A stretch of DNA of 64,000 bases from Streptococcus marmotae (GTDB taxonomy: Bacteria > Bacillota > Bacilli > Lactobacillales > Streptococcaceae), in NCBI RefSeq assembly GCF_001623565.1, contig NZ_CP015196.1, positions 1,571,501 to 1,635,500 of the forward strand, written 5' to 3'. Of this stretch, positions 29,417 to 38,674 are shown piece by piece. The stretch's first letter is position 1. Each line of letters starts with the position of its first letter. Made by a program: the position numbers and the translations under genes. The notes under the pieces are model-generated. The model searched no databases, had not been told where the DNA came from, and saw only the letters and a program-made list of their open reading frames with translations.

Positions 29417-29914
29417 ATTAAACTAGATGCCTATGAACAAGTCTTGATTGATTTTGCCAAAGATGTCATCGCTTATTTGATGGCATCAGGTGTTCCAAAA
29501 GAGCAGGCAGAAGATGTCGTCCAAGATATATTTGTCAAGCTCCTTGAAATGCCAGTTGCTATCCCTGGTGAGAAGATTCGAGCCTTCCTGTACCGCTCTG
29601 CCATTCGTCGCTACATTGATAAGTACCGCAGGGACAAACGTTATATGGAAATTTTACGGCAAGAATTTTTCAAGCCACATGAACTGTCCCCCTTTGAAAC
29701 AGACCAATATGACTTTCTCTTGGAAGAAGTAGAAAAATTGCCACAGCAGGATGCGCTTCTCTTGGAACTCTTTTATTTTCAGGGTTTTACTATTCGTGAA
29801 ATAGCAGAGCTTCTCTCTTATTCCGTCAGCAAGGTCAAAGTCAGTCTGCACCGCAGTCGTCAAAAATTAAAACAAGCCCTTAAACAGAAAGGATATGATG
29901 ATGGAAACATTTGA
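29417..29914 (+). CDS. ECF-type RNA polymerase sigma factor 2, apparent AUU start
   Basis: A 165-aa paralogue of the sigma factor at 27730, identical in predicted length. Region 2: EDVVQDIFVKLLEMPVAI and LYRSAIRRYIDKYRRDKRY; region 4: TIREIAELLSYSVSKVKVSLHRS. GGAAGGGAGGGAAG lies just before ATT at 29417; from there KLDAYEQVLIDFAKDV aligns with RFDEYEKEVMGIAKEI of paralogue 1. The only other in-frame start, TTG at 29444, has no ribosome site. It overlaps the next gene by 14 nt. Confidence 0.82.
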   Translation: MKLDAYEQVLIDFAKDVIAYLMASGVPKEQAEDVVQDIFVKLLEMPVAIPGEKIRAFLYRSAIRRYIDKYRRDKRYMEILRQEFFKPHELSPFETDQYDFLLEEVEKLPQQDALLLELFYFQGFTIREIAELLSYSVSKVKVSLHRSRQKLKQALKQKGYDDGNI

Positions 29915-30878
29915 AGTATTAGCGAAGAAAACAAAAAAGAAAAATAGACAGCAAATTATTTTAATATCCGTAACAGTTGTAGTCAGTTTTTTAGTAATGT
30001 ATGCAGGCTTAGTATTTGCATCTGGAAAATTATTGAATCGTAACTTTCGCAGAGTGATGGATTACTATGATCAGCGGAATATTATTGCCTACCCTAATAT
30101 GCATGTCATGGGTGGAAATAGCCCAAAAGGGCAATTTTCATCAATCTACCATCTAGAACGAGTAAAGGACGTTGATGGGGTGTTTATACCCTATCAAGGG
30201 ATCAATGCCAGTGCGACACTTTTTGCTGCTCATGTTGATAGCGAGAGGGATTATGTGAAGTACCAGACGTTTGAGCATCAAGGAGAACGTAGATTTTCTA
30301 ATAATCAAAGTGTCTATCGTCATCCTGTCTTCTTCAATGTAAAGGGGGATTGGAACGGAGAATACATTCCAAAACCGAGTCAAGAATTACCTCTTACAAA
30401 GGAAATGAAAGGGCAATTAGTAGAAGTAGCACTCACTTTTGATAAGCCCTACTCATATCAAGAATTACAGACCATGTTACCTAAAAATCTCAAAAAAAAT
30501 TGGTTTTGGTTTGGTACAACAAATACAGAAATCGACTATTCTTACTCTTTGGCAGATATATACGGCCTTAGCTTTGAAGAAAAAGAGGACGAGATGAGTT
30601 ATGAACGATTTAGGGAGAATCTATTGGCTGCTCTGAAAGATACTAAATTCAAAAATAGTATGCTATATGGACGTAGTGGGAAAACATTTTCGAACTATGA
30701 TGATTTAGAGTTCATTAAAGAAAACTATCCCACGTTAGCAGATGCAAGGTTTGCCGGTGTTATTCTAACAGGTAAGGCAGAGAACTTTGCCCAGCTGGAA
30801 AATCAGGATTGGATATTCGCCTCAAGCATTGGTGCAGCTATCCCGAATCAACCTTATTATCAGCTCGATGTGGAATAA
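29901..30878 (+). CDS. Putative membrane anti-sigma factor 2 (Sigma_reg_N/C type)
   Basis: A 325-aa paralogue of the protein at 28214: METFEVLAKKTKKKNR, one membrane helix (about 18-40), then an extracellular domain with VVEVALTFDKPYSYQELQTM-like (VEVALTFDKPYSYQELQTM) and FAGVILTGKAENFAQLENQD. Of three tandem ATGs (29895, 29898, 29901), the third gives the same AAAGGA-to-ATG spacing and overlap as module 1. The middle of the domain differs strongly from paralogue 1, suggesting different signals. No clear terminator follows before tuf. Confidence 0.75.
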   Translation: METFEVLAKKTKKKNRQQIILISVTVVVSFLVMYAGLVFASGKLLNRNFRRVMDYYDQRNIIAYPNMHVMGGNSPKGQFSSIYHLERVKDVDGVFIPYQGINASATLFAAHVDSERDYVKYQTFEHQGERRFSNNQSVYRHPVFFNVKGDWNGEYIPKPSQELPLTKEMKGQLVEVALTFDKPYSYQELQTMLPKNLKKNWFWFGTTNTEIDYSYSLADIYGLSFEEKEDEMSYERFRENLLAALKDTKFKNSMLYGRSGKTFSNYDDLEFIKENYPTLADARFAGVILTGKAENFAQLENQDWIFASSIGAAIPNQPYYQLDVE

Positions 30879-30901
30879 ATTGTAAAAAAGATAGAAAATA
30901 C

Positions 30902-30929
30902 TTGCATTTCTGCTACAATTTGATAGAAT
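30902..30929 (+). promoter_or_regulatory. Promoter of tuf
   Basis: TTGCAT (30902-30907) and TAGAAT (30924-30929), 16 bp apart, about 70 nt before the EF-Tu start. Confidence 0.5.
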
Positions 30930-31001
30930 AGTAAGGTAAAGTTAGACTGTATTGCCTACTGTCTATCTATAAAATATATTTTATTGGAGGCTTTTACCAA
31001 A

Positions 31002-32198
31002 ATGGCAAAAGAAAAATACGATCGTAGTAAACCACACGTTAACATTGGTACAATTGGACACGTTGACCACGGTAAAACTACTTTGACTGCAGCTATCACA
31101 ACTGTATTGGCACGTCGCTTGCCTTCATCAGTTAACCAACCAAAAGACTATGCGTCTATCGATGCTGCTCCAGAAGAACGTGAACGCGGAATCACTATCA
31201 ACACTGCACACGTTGAGTACGAAACTGAAAAACGTCACTATGCGCATATCGACGCTCCAGGACACGCGGACTACGTTAAAAACATGATCACTGGTGCGGC
31301 TCAAATGGACGGAGCTATCCTTGTGGTAGCTTCAACTGACGGACCAATGCCACAAACTCGTGAGCACATTCTTCTTTCTCGTCAGGTTGGTGTTAAACAC
31401 TTGATCGTCTTCATGAACAAAGTTGACTTGGTTGACGACGAAGAATTGCTTGAGTTGGTTGAAATGGAAATCCGTGACCTTCTTTCAGAATACGATTTCC
31501 CAGGTGATGACCTTCCAGTTATCCAAGGTTCAGCTCTTAAAGCTCTTGAAGGTGACTCAGCATTTGAAGATATCATCATGGACTTGATGAACACTGTTGA
31601 TGAGTACATTCCAGAACCAGAACGCGATACTGACAAACCATTGCTTCTTCCAGTCGAGGACGTATTCTCAATCACTGGACGTGGTACTGTTGCTTCAGGA
31701 CGTATCGACCGTGGTACTGTTCGTGTCAACGACGAAATCGAAATCGTTGGTATCAAAGAAGAAACTTCTAAAGCAGTTGTTACTGGTGTTGAAATGTTCC
31801 GTAAACAATTGGACGAAGGTCTTGCAGGAGACAACGTTGGTGTTCTTCTTCGTGGTGTACAACGTGATGAAATCGAACGTGGACAAGTTATCGCTAAACC
31901 AGGTTCAATCAACCCACACACTAAATTCAAAGGTGAAGTTTACATCCTTACTAAAGAAGAAGGTGGACGTCACACTCCATTCTTCGACAACTACCGTCCA
32001 CAGTTCTACTTCCGTACAACTGACGTAACTGGTTCAATCAAATTGCCAGCAGGTACTGAAATGGTAATGCCTGGTGATAACGTAACAATCGACGTTGAAT
32101 TGATCCACCCAATCGCCGTTGAACAAGGTACTACTTTCTCTATCCGTGAAGGTGGACGTACTGTTGGTTCAGGTATGGTTACAGAAATCGAAGCATAA
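31002..32198 (+). CDS. tuf: Elongation factor Tu
   Basis: A 398-aa GTPase that delivers aminoacyl-tRNA to the ribosome. P-loop GHVDHGKT at 19-26, DAPGH and NKVDL G-motifs, then beta-barrel domains 2 and 3. The start [10 protein letters not shown] follows TTGGAGG; an in-frame ATG at 30984 lies before that site. Codon use is strongly biased (AAC, GAA, CGT, GTT), as in highly expressed streptococcal genes. Confidence 0.99.
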   Translation: MAKEKYDRSKPHVNIGTIGHVDHGKTTLTAAITTVLARRLPSSVNQPKDYASIDAAPEERERGITINTAHVEYETEKRHYAHIDAPGHADYVKNMITGAAQMDGAILVVASTDGPMPQTREHILLSRQVGVKHLIVFMNKVDLVDDEELLELVEMEIRDLLSEYDFPGDDLPVIQGSALKALEGDSAFEDIIMDLMNTVDEYIPEPERDTDKPLLLPVEDVFSITGRGTVASGRIDRGTVRVNDEIEIVGIKEETSKAVVTGVEMFRKQLDEGLAGDNVGVLLRGVQRDEIERGQVIAKPGSINPHTKFKGEVYILTKEEGGRHTPFFDNYRPQFYFRTTDVTGSIKLPAGTEMVMPGDNVTIDVELIHPIAVEQGTTFSIREGGRTVGSGMVTEIEA

Positions 32199-32240
32199 TT
32201 CGATTACGTTCCCAGAAATAACAATTATAAACAGACACCA

Positions 32241-32272
32241 AAAACCTTGCGAAAGCAAGGTTTTCTTTTTTA
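32241..32272 (+). terminator. Terminator of tuf
   Basis: Perfect 10-bp stem AAAACCTTGC / GCAAGGTTTT with GAAA loop, then CTTTTTT. Confidence 0.93.
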
Positions 32273-32314
32273 TCGATCAGCGCTTTATTTCTTTGGCAAT
32301 TTGTGATAAAATAG

Positions 32315-33100
<786 letters not shown>

Positions 33101-33240
33101 GAGGAGTAAAAAAGAAAACAGCGGGCAAGGTAGATTAGTTTTTGATACTCAGCTTAGTCACGTATCTTGATGCTCGACAAATCTTTTTTCTAGGTTGAGG
33201 CTCTGTTGTCTCAGCCGCTCTTTTACAAATAGGAGATAAA

Positions 33241-36200
33241 ATGAAAGTAAAATCCTTTTTATACCTATCAGGATTGGTCTTGTCATGTTGGAATGCTCAA
33301 ACTGTTTTGGCAGATAGCATTACAGCAGAGCCAAAAGAATTAGGAAGTCAGTCTACTGTATCTGGCACTCTTCGTGTCGTTGAAGAGGATGGACAGGTAA
33401 AGGTAGTTTTTTCTGGATTAACAAATGGGTATGGCCGGCCTAAAGCAACGATTTGGTCACAAGCGGATAAGAGTGATCAACGTGTTATCAGTCAATTTGT
33501 GCAGGATTCTACCGGACAATATATTGCTGTTTTAGACAAATCACAATTTGCAGAAGGAGCTACTCATTTCTATGTTGAAATGAGTGTTACGAGTGATACG
33601 AATACCTCCTACGTCCTAGATACATATGAATTTGATTGGCAAACAGAGACTACACCAAGTGCAGCTCAGTCTCAAGCTAGTTTCCGTAGTATTGCAGACG
33701 ATGCTCAGTCTTCTGGTACTCCAGTGGAAGAGACCGTTGGACAGCCCGTTACAGGTGATATCAATATTGAGAATATTGATGCTCAAAACGGTACCTTTGA
33801 TGTCGTTGTTTCCAATGTTGCAGCACCATCTGCTATTCGTATGATTCAAGTTCCTGTTTGGACGGATGAAGGTGGCCAAGATGATATACGTTGGTACACA
33901 GCTACTCGTCAGCAAGATGGTACCTATAAAGTCACGGTTAATAAACAAAACCACAAGAATGGTACGGGGGCGTATCATGTGCATCTATACTATAAATATG
34001 TTGATGGGAAATCAGCTGGGGTTGCGGCTTCAGGAGCAACCTTACCTCAATCTCAAGAAGCTCCGACTCAGTCACAGGTGACTGGCGATATTGCGATTGA
34101 AAATATTGATGCCCAGGCAGGTACCTTCGATGTCGTAGTGTCCAATGTCTCAGGCTCTTCAGCGATTCAGACAGTCCAAGTTCCAATTTGGACGGAAGAA
34201 GGCGGCCAAGATGATATTCGCTGGTACAATGCGATTAGGCAGGCCGACGGCACCTATAAAGTCACCGTAGACAAGAAAAATCATAAAAACGGCACTGGCA
34301 AGTACCATATCCACTTGTATTACCGCTATACGAATGGACAGTTGAAGGGCGTTGGCGGTACCTTTACTGCCTTGCCAGCCCCAACTCCGACCCAAAATCA
34401 GGTCACGGGCGATATTGCGATTGAAAATATCGATGCTCAGGCAGGTACCTTCGATGTCGTAGTGTCCAATGTCTCAGGCTCTTCAGCGATTCAGACAGTC
34501 CAAGTTCCGATTTGGACAGAAGAAGGCGGTCAAGATGATATTCGCTGGTACAATGCGATTAGGCAATCTGACGGCACCTATAAAGTTACCGTAGACAAGA
34601 AAAATCACAAAAACGGCACTGGCAAGTACCATATCCATTTGTATTACCGCTATACGAATGGACAGTTGAAGGGCGTTGGCGGTACCTTTACTGCCTTGCC
34701 AGCCCCAACGCCAACTCAATCCCAAGTCACGGGCGATATTGCGATTGAAAATATCAATGCTCAGGCCGGTACCTTCGATGTTGTAGTATCCAATGTCTCA
34801 GGCTCTTCAGCGATTCAAACAGTTCAAGTTCCGATTTGGACAGAAGAAGGCGGTCAAGATGATATTCGCTGGTACAATGCGATTAGGCAATCTGACGGCA
34901 CCTATAAAGTTACCGTAGACAAGAAAAATCACAAAAACGGCACTGGCAAGTACCATATCCATTTGTATTACCGCTATACGAATGGACAGTTGAAGGGCGT
35001 TGGCGGTACCTTTACTGCCTTACCAGCCCCAACTCCGATCCAAAATCAGGTCACGGGCGATATTGCGATTGAAAATATCAATGCTCAGGCCGGTACCTTC
35101 GATGTTGTAGTATCCAATGTCTCAGGCTCTTCAGCGATTCAGACAGTCCAAGTTCCGATTTGGACAGAAGAAGGCGGCCAAGATGACATCCGTTGGTACA
35201 ATGCGATTAGGCAATCTGACGGCACCTATAAAGTCACTGTAGATAAGAGAAATCATAAAAACGGCACTGGCAAGTACCATGTTCACTTGTATTACCGCTA
35301 TACGAATGGACAGTTGAAGGGTGTTGGCGGTACCTTTACTGCCTTGCCAGCCCCAACGCCAACTCAATCCCAAGTCACGGGCGATATTGCGATTGAAAAT
35401 ATCAATGCTCAGGCCGGTACCTTCGATGTTGTAGTATCCAATGTCTCAGGCTCTTCAGCGATTCAAACAGTTCAAGTTCCGATTTGGACAGAAGAAGGCG
35501 GTCAAGATGACATTCGCTGGTACAATGCGATTAGGCAGGCCGACGGCACCTATAAAGTCACCGTAGATAAGAGAAATCATAAAAACGGCACTGGCAAGTA
35601 TCATATCCACTTGTATTACCGCTATACGAATGGACAGTTGAAGGGCGTTGGCGGTACCTTTACTGCCTTACCAGTTGACAAAGACACAACCAAGCCAACT
35701 GGTACGCTTAGCATCGTGAATGTGAATAACCAGACAGGCGCTTTTGATGTCGTTGTGACGGATGTTTCAAGTCCAATAGAGTTGGATTCTGTTTTGGTTC
35801 CAGTCTGGTCAGAAGCAGGTGGTCAGGATGATATTCGCTGGTATCGTGCAGCCAAACAAGCAGATAATAGCTATAAAGTTCACGTGGAAGCAAGCAACCA
35901 TAAGTATAGCACGGGTATTTACCATGCTCATCTTTACTATAAGCAGATTAATGGTCGAACAGTGGGAGTTGGCGCTACTAAAACCAGCCTGAGTATTACT
36001 CAAAACGGCAAGCCAACAGCTACTATTAGCATTCAAAACGTGGATAATACAAATGGAGCCTTTGATGTAACAGTGTCTGATATTTTTGCTCCAGCAGGTA
36101 TTGATAAAGTGGAAGTTCCAGTCTGGTCAGATGTTAATGGACAAAATGATATTCAATGGTACACTGCGATGAAGCAAGCTGATGGAACCTACCGTGTGAA

Positions 36201-36960
36201 CGTTCGGGTATCGGCGCATCGGTATGAGACAGGTTTGTACCATGCTCATTTATATATAACTAGTGGTGGTCAACGCTATGGAATTGGCGGAACAACAACT
36301 AAGGTAACGTATACCCATCGAGCAGATAAGTCATTTGTAGATGTAAGTAGTCACAATGGTAGCCTTTCTGTCTCGGATTATCATGACTTGTTGAATCAAG
36401 GTGTCGCAGGAGTGGTTGTTAAGTTGACAGAAGGTACCTCCTATCTCAATCCATTTGCGGCAGAGCAGATTCGCAATGCGCAGGCTGTTGGTATGAAAGT
36501 TTCTGTTTACCACTATTCACATTTTACAGATGCTAAATCAGCTCAAGAAGAAGCACGTTATTTTGCAGCAGCAGCTCAGCGCTTAGGTCTGTCTAAAGAT
36601 ATTGCGATGGTTAATGATATTGAAGAACAAAAAACACGAAACAATATCAATGCAAATATGAAGGCATGGGAAGCAGAAATGCGCCGTTTAGGTTATGGCA
36701 ATCTGCTTCATTACGCAGGAGCAAGCTGGATTGACGTGAATACATTAGGATATGCAGGACCTATTCAAACGGATTTATTTGGTCTGAAAAATTTCTGGGT
36801 TGCCCAGTATCCATATAATAGTTTGGATGTTCAACAAGCACGTACAATGAGTATGCACTCATCAGCGGCTGCATGGCAGTTTACATCGTCTGCTCAACTA
36901 TTGGCAGGAAAACATCGGTTTGATTTGAACTTAGATTACACAGGCCGATTTACAAATTAG
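33241..36960 (+). CDS. Secreted surface protein with Bsp-like repeats and a C-terminal GH25 domain
   Basis: A 1239-aa protein. Residues 1-24 form a signal peptide (cleavage after TVLA). A divergent beta domain follows (about 27-140), then eight GBS-Bsp-like repeats of about 108 aa, each with the core QVPIWTEEGGQDDIRWY and HKNGTGKYHIHLYYRYTNG. Repeats 2-6 are nearly identical (five 324-bp units, 34075-35694); 1, 7 and 8 have diverged. The C-terminal about 210 residues are GH25: FVDVSSHNG, VVKLTEGTSYLNP and MVNDIEEQ. There is no LPXTG motif, so attachment is probably through the repeats or the enzyme domain. A wall hydrolase in division or adhesion is likely. Confidence 0.9.
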   Translation: MKVKSFLYLSGLVLSCWNAQTVLADSITAEPKELGSQSTVSGTLRVVEEDGQVKVVFSGLTNGYGRPKATIWSQADKSDQRVISQFVQDSTGQYIAVLDKSQFAEGATHFYVEMSVTSDTNTSYVLDTYEFDWQTETTPSAAQSQASFRSIADDAQSSGTPVEETVGQPVTGDINIENIDAQNGTFDVVVSNVAAPSAIRMIQVPVWTDEGGQDDIRWYTATRQQDGTYKVTVNKQNHKNGTGAYHVHLYYKYVDGKSAGVAASGATLPQSQEAPTQSQVTGDIAIENIDAQAGTFDVVVSNVSGSSAIQTVQVPIWTEEGGQDDIRWYNAIRQADGTYKVTVDKKNHKNGTGKYHIHLYYRYTNGQLKGVGGTFTALPAPTPTQNQVTGDIAIENIDAQAGTFDVVVSNVSGSSAIQTVQVPIWTEEGGQDDIRWYNAIRQSDGTYKVTVDKKNHKNGTGKYHIHLYYRYTNGQLKGVGGTFTALPAPTPTQSQVTGDIAIENINAQAGTFDVVVSNVSGSSAIQTVQVPIWTEEGGQDDIRWYNAIRQSDGTYKVTVDKKNHKNGTGKYHIHLYYRYTNGQLKGVGGTFTALPAPTPIQNQVTGDIAIENINAQAGTFDVVVSNVSGSSAIQTVQVPIWTEEGGQDDIRWYNAIRQSDGTYKVTVDKRNHKNGTGKYHVHLYYRYTNGQLKGVGGTFTALPAPTPTQSQVTGDIAIENINAQAGTFDVVVSNVSGSSAIQTVQVPIWTEEGGQDDIRWYNAIRQADGTYKVTVDKRNHKNGTGKYHIHLYYRYTNGQLKGVGGTFTALPVDKDTTKPTGTLSIVNVNNQTGAFDVVVTDVSSPIELDSVLVPVWSEAGGQDDIRWYRAAKQADNSYKVHVEASNHKYSTGIYHAHLYYKQINGRTVGVGATKTSLSITQNGKPTATISIQNVDNTNGAFDVTVSDIFAPAGIDKVEVPVWSDVNGQNDIQWYTAMKQADGTYRVNVRVSAHRYETGLYHAHLYITSGGQRYGIGGTTTKVTYTHRADKSFVDVSSHNGSLSVSDYHDLLNQGVAGVVVKLTEGTSYLNPFAAEQIRNAQAVGMKVSVYHYSHFTDAKSAQEEARYFAAAAQRLGLSKDIAMVNDIEEQKTRNNINANMKAWEAEMRRLGYGNLLHYAGASWIDVNTLGYAGPIQTDLFGLKNFWVAQYPYNSLDVQQARTMSMHSSAAAWQFTSSAQLLAGKHRFDLNLDYTGRFTN
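34075..35694 (+). repeat. Five tandem 324-bp repeats inside the GH25 surface-protein gene
   Basis: Unit starts at 34075, 34399, 34723, 35047 and 35371, each beginning CA(G/A)GT(C/G)AC(G/T)GGCGATATTG. Units are close to identical at DNA level, with scattered third-position changes (GATGCT/AATGCT, AAGAAA/AAGAGA). Copy number can vary by recombination. Confidence 0.95.
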
Positions 36961-36969
36961 TGAGGGAAA

Positions 36970-38386
36970 ACAGCACTTTGTCAAGTGTAGTGGGTAGATG
37001 TCAGCTAACATCTAGAGAGGACCAAGTTGGTCTTCTCTTTTTTGATATTGATGGCAATCAAAATCCGCTTTTTGAAGTTTTCATCTTCCGAAATCCAAAG
37101 GCATTACGCTTGATGACTTTGATAAGATTATTGGTAGCTTCCAATTTAGCGTTGGAATAAGGCAATTCCAAGGCGTTTAAAACCTTGTCCTTATCCTTTA
37201 GAAACGTCTTAAATACCGTCTGGAAAATAGGGTTAACAGTGGCTATTTCTTGCTCAATTAGGTCAAAGAAATGATCTGAATTCTTCTCTTGGAAATGGAA
37301 TAAAAGAAGTTGATAGAGTTCATAATGTTGTCGTAACTCATCTGAGTAGGATAGAAGCTTGTCTAAGATTTCCTTATTGGTCAAATGCATGCGAAAGGTT
37401 GGGCGATAAAACCGCTTGTCACTGAGTTTACGGCTATCTTGTTGTACCAGTTTCCAGTAGCGTTTGAGCGTCTTGTATTCATGCGATTTGCGGTCAAAAG
37501 CATTCATGATTTGGGTACGGACACGGTTCATAGCACGGCTGAGATGTTGCACAACGTGGAAGCGATCCAGCACGATTTTAGCATGAGGAAAAAGTTGTTT
37601 GGCTAGTTGATAGTAAGGGCTAAACATGTCCATAGTGATGATTTTAACGCGGTTTCTGACCTTTCTAGGGTATCTCAGAAAGTGATTTCGGATGGTTGCT
37701 TGCGTTCTTCCATCAAGGATAGCGATGATGCTATTTGTGTCAAAATCTTGAGCGATAAAGCTCATTTTCCCTTTCTTGAAGGCATACTCATCCCAGGACA
37801 TGACTTCTGGAAGCTTAGCCCAATCCGTTTCAAACTTAAATTCATTGAGTTTTCGAATAACTGTAGATGTAGAAATGGAAAGTCTGTGTGCGATATGTGT
37901 CATTGCTTGCTTTTCGATAAGTAATTGTGCGATTTTCTGGTTAACAGCGACAGAGATTTAACAATAGGAGTTTCAGCGACAGCGATTTTCCCACATTCCT
38001 TGCACTTGAAACGACGCTTTCGAAGGCGGATAAGTAGTGGGTAGCCAGCTGTTTCTAAGTAGGGGATTTTAGAGGCTTTTTGGAAGTCGTACTTAGCCAT
38101 TTGTCCCTTGCAGGAAGGGCATTTAGGGGCTGTGTAATCCAAGTGACCGTGGAGTTCTAAGTGTGTTCCCATGTCGCATTCATTAGTGATCGTGATATTT
38201 TTGTCTTTCATTTTGAGAAAATTTGTGATAAGATTTAGTTGTTCCATATGAGTCTTTCTAAATGATAGTTTTGTCGCTTTTCATTATAGGTCATATGGGA
38301 CTTTTTTTCTACACTCTAAAAGGCTCCATAATCTCCACAGTGGATTTACCCACTACAGAAATTATAGAGCCCGAAATTATAGAGCC
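36970..38386 (-). mobile_element. ISL3-family element, inactive (ends approximate)
   Basis: A minus-strand ISL3-type transposase split by a frameshift lies between imperfectly matching ends. Reading inwards, the right end has GGCTCTATAATTTCTGTAGT and GGGTAAAT; the left end has a degenerate start followed by TGTAGTGGGTAGAT (about 36985-37000). The outer right end carries the terminal sequence GAAATTATAGAGCC twice, and a 22-bp inverted repeat (38322-38371). Confidence 0.65.
37058..38247 (-). pseudogene. ISL3-family transposase broken by a frameshift
   Basis: The N-terminal part (38247-37900, 115 aa) carries the zinc-binding CPSCKGQMAKYDF and RFKCKECGKIA pairs; the DDE part (37903-37058, 281 aa) carries SWDEYAFKKGK, TMDMFSPYYQLA, DRFHVVQHLSRAMNR and the C-terminal SNAKLEATNNLIKVIKR. 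The two frames overlap near 37900-37960: in the second frame VNQKIAQLLIEKQAMTH continues directly from SL in the first. A single-base indel near 37945-37960 explains it. ISL3 transposases are normally one frame of about 400 aa or more, so this copy is probably inactive. Confidence 0.85.
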
Positions 38387-38653
38387 AAAATTCGATTTGG
38401 TACATCTATCATAAACCAAAAACGAGGCTGGGACAAAAGTGCCCAGCCTCGCTTCTGTTTAACTTTAACAGTTTGACGCAGTAGTTGCCTGGTTTGTAAA
38501 ATATTGATAAATCAACATTCTATTAGAAGAGGCTAGCGAACACGCTTTCGCTAGCTCTAGTCAACATGCGGGATTAGGAGCAAAAATAATCCGGTGGATT
38601 CGGTTAGCTCGAACCTAGAAATAAAGGAGTGAGGGTAATCGATTTCTTTGAAA
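38248..38653. other. Intergenic stretch with IS end, terminator hairpins and an interspersed repeat
   Basis: No gene is seen. It holds the ISL3 outer end (to 38386), a strong hairpin CGAGGCTGGG/CCCAGCCTCG (38423-38451), a smaller hairpin GCTAGCGAA/TTCGCTAGC (about 38532-38555), and most of an interspersed repeat (38570-38674). Confidence 0.7.
38423..38451. terminator. GAGGCTGGGAC-type bidirectional hairpin
   Basis: A 10-bp perfect stem CGAGGCTGGG / CCCAGCCTCG with a 9-nt loop, extended by a C-A... internal pair. The GAGGCTGGGAC motif recurs in variant form at 33196-33222 and 53455-53503. It lies downstream of the minus-strand FemAB genes. Confidence 0.6.
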
Positions 38654-38674
38654 TCACGAGTGAGTACCACTCCT
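38570..38674. repeat. Interspersed repeat, copy A
   Basis: About 105 bp matching copies at 50240-50340 (inverted) and 52219-52325. Shared blocks are GAACCTAGAAATAA, GGAGT(G/A)AGGG and ATCGATTTCT..GAAATCACGA. The right edge (GTACCACTCCT) overlaps the last codons of the FemAB gene ending at 38654. Confidence 0.8.

Noticed and set aside
31382..31930. Long minus-strand open frame inside tuf (182 aa) and shorter ones beside it
   Set aside because: They are antisense shadows caused by the strong codon bias of tuf; no ribosome site and Ser/Thr/Arg-rich low-complexity translation.
34075..35694. Regular repeats considered as a CRISPR array
   Set aside because: The unit is 324 bp, in frame, and encodes a Bsp-like domain; no short repeat/spacer pattern is present anywhere in the window.
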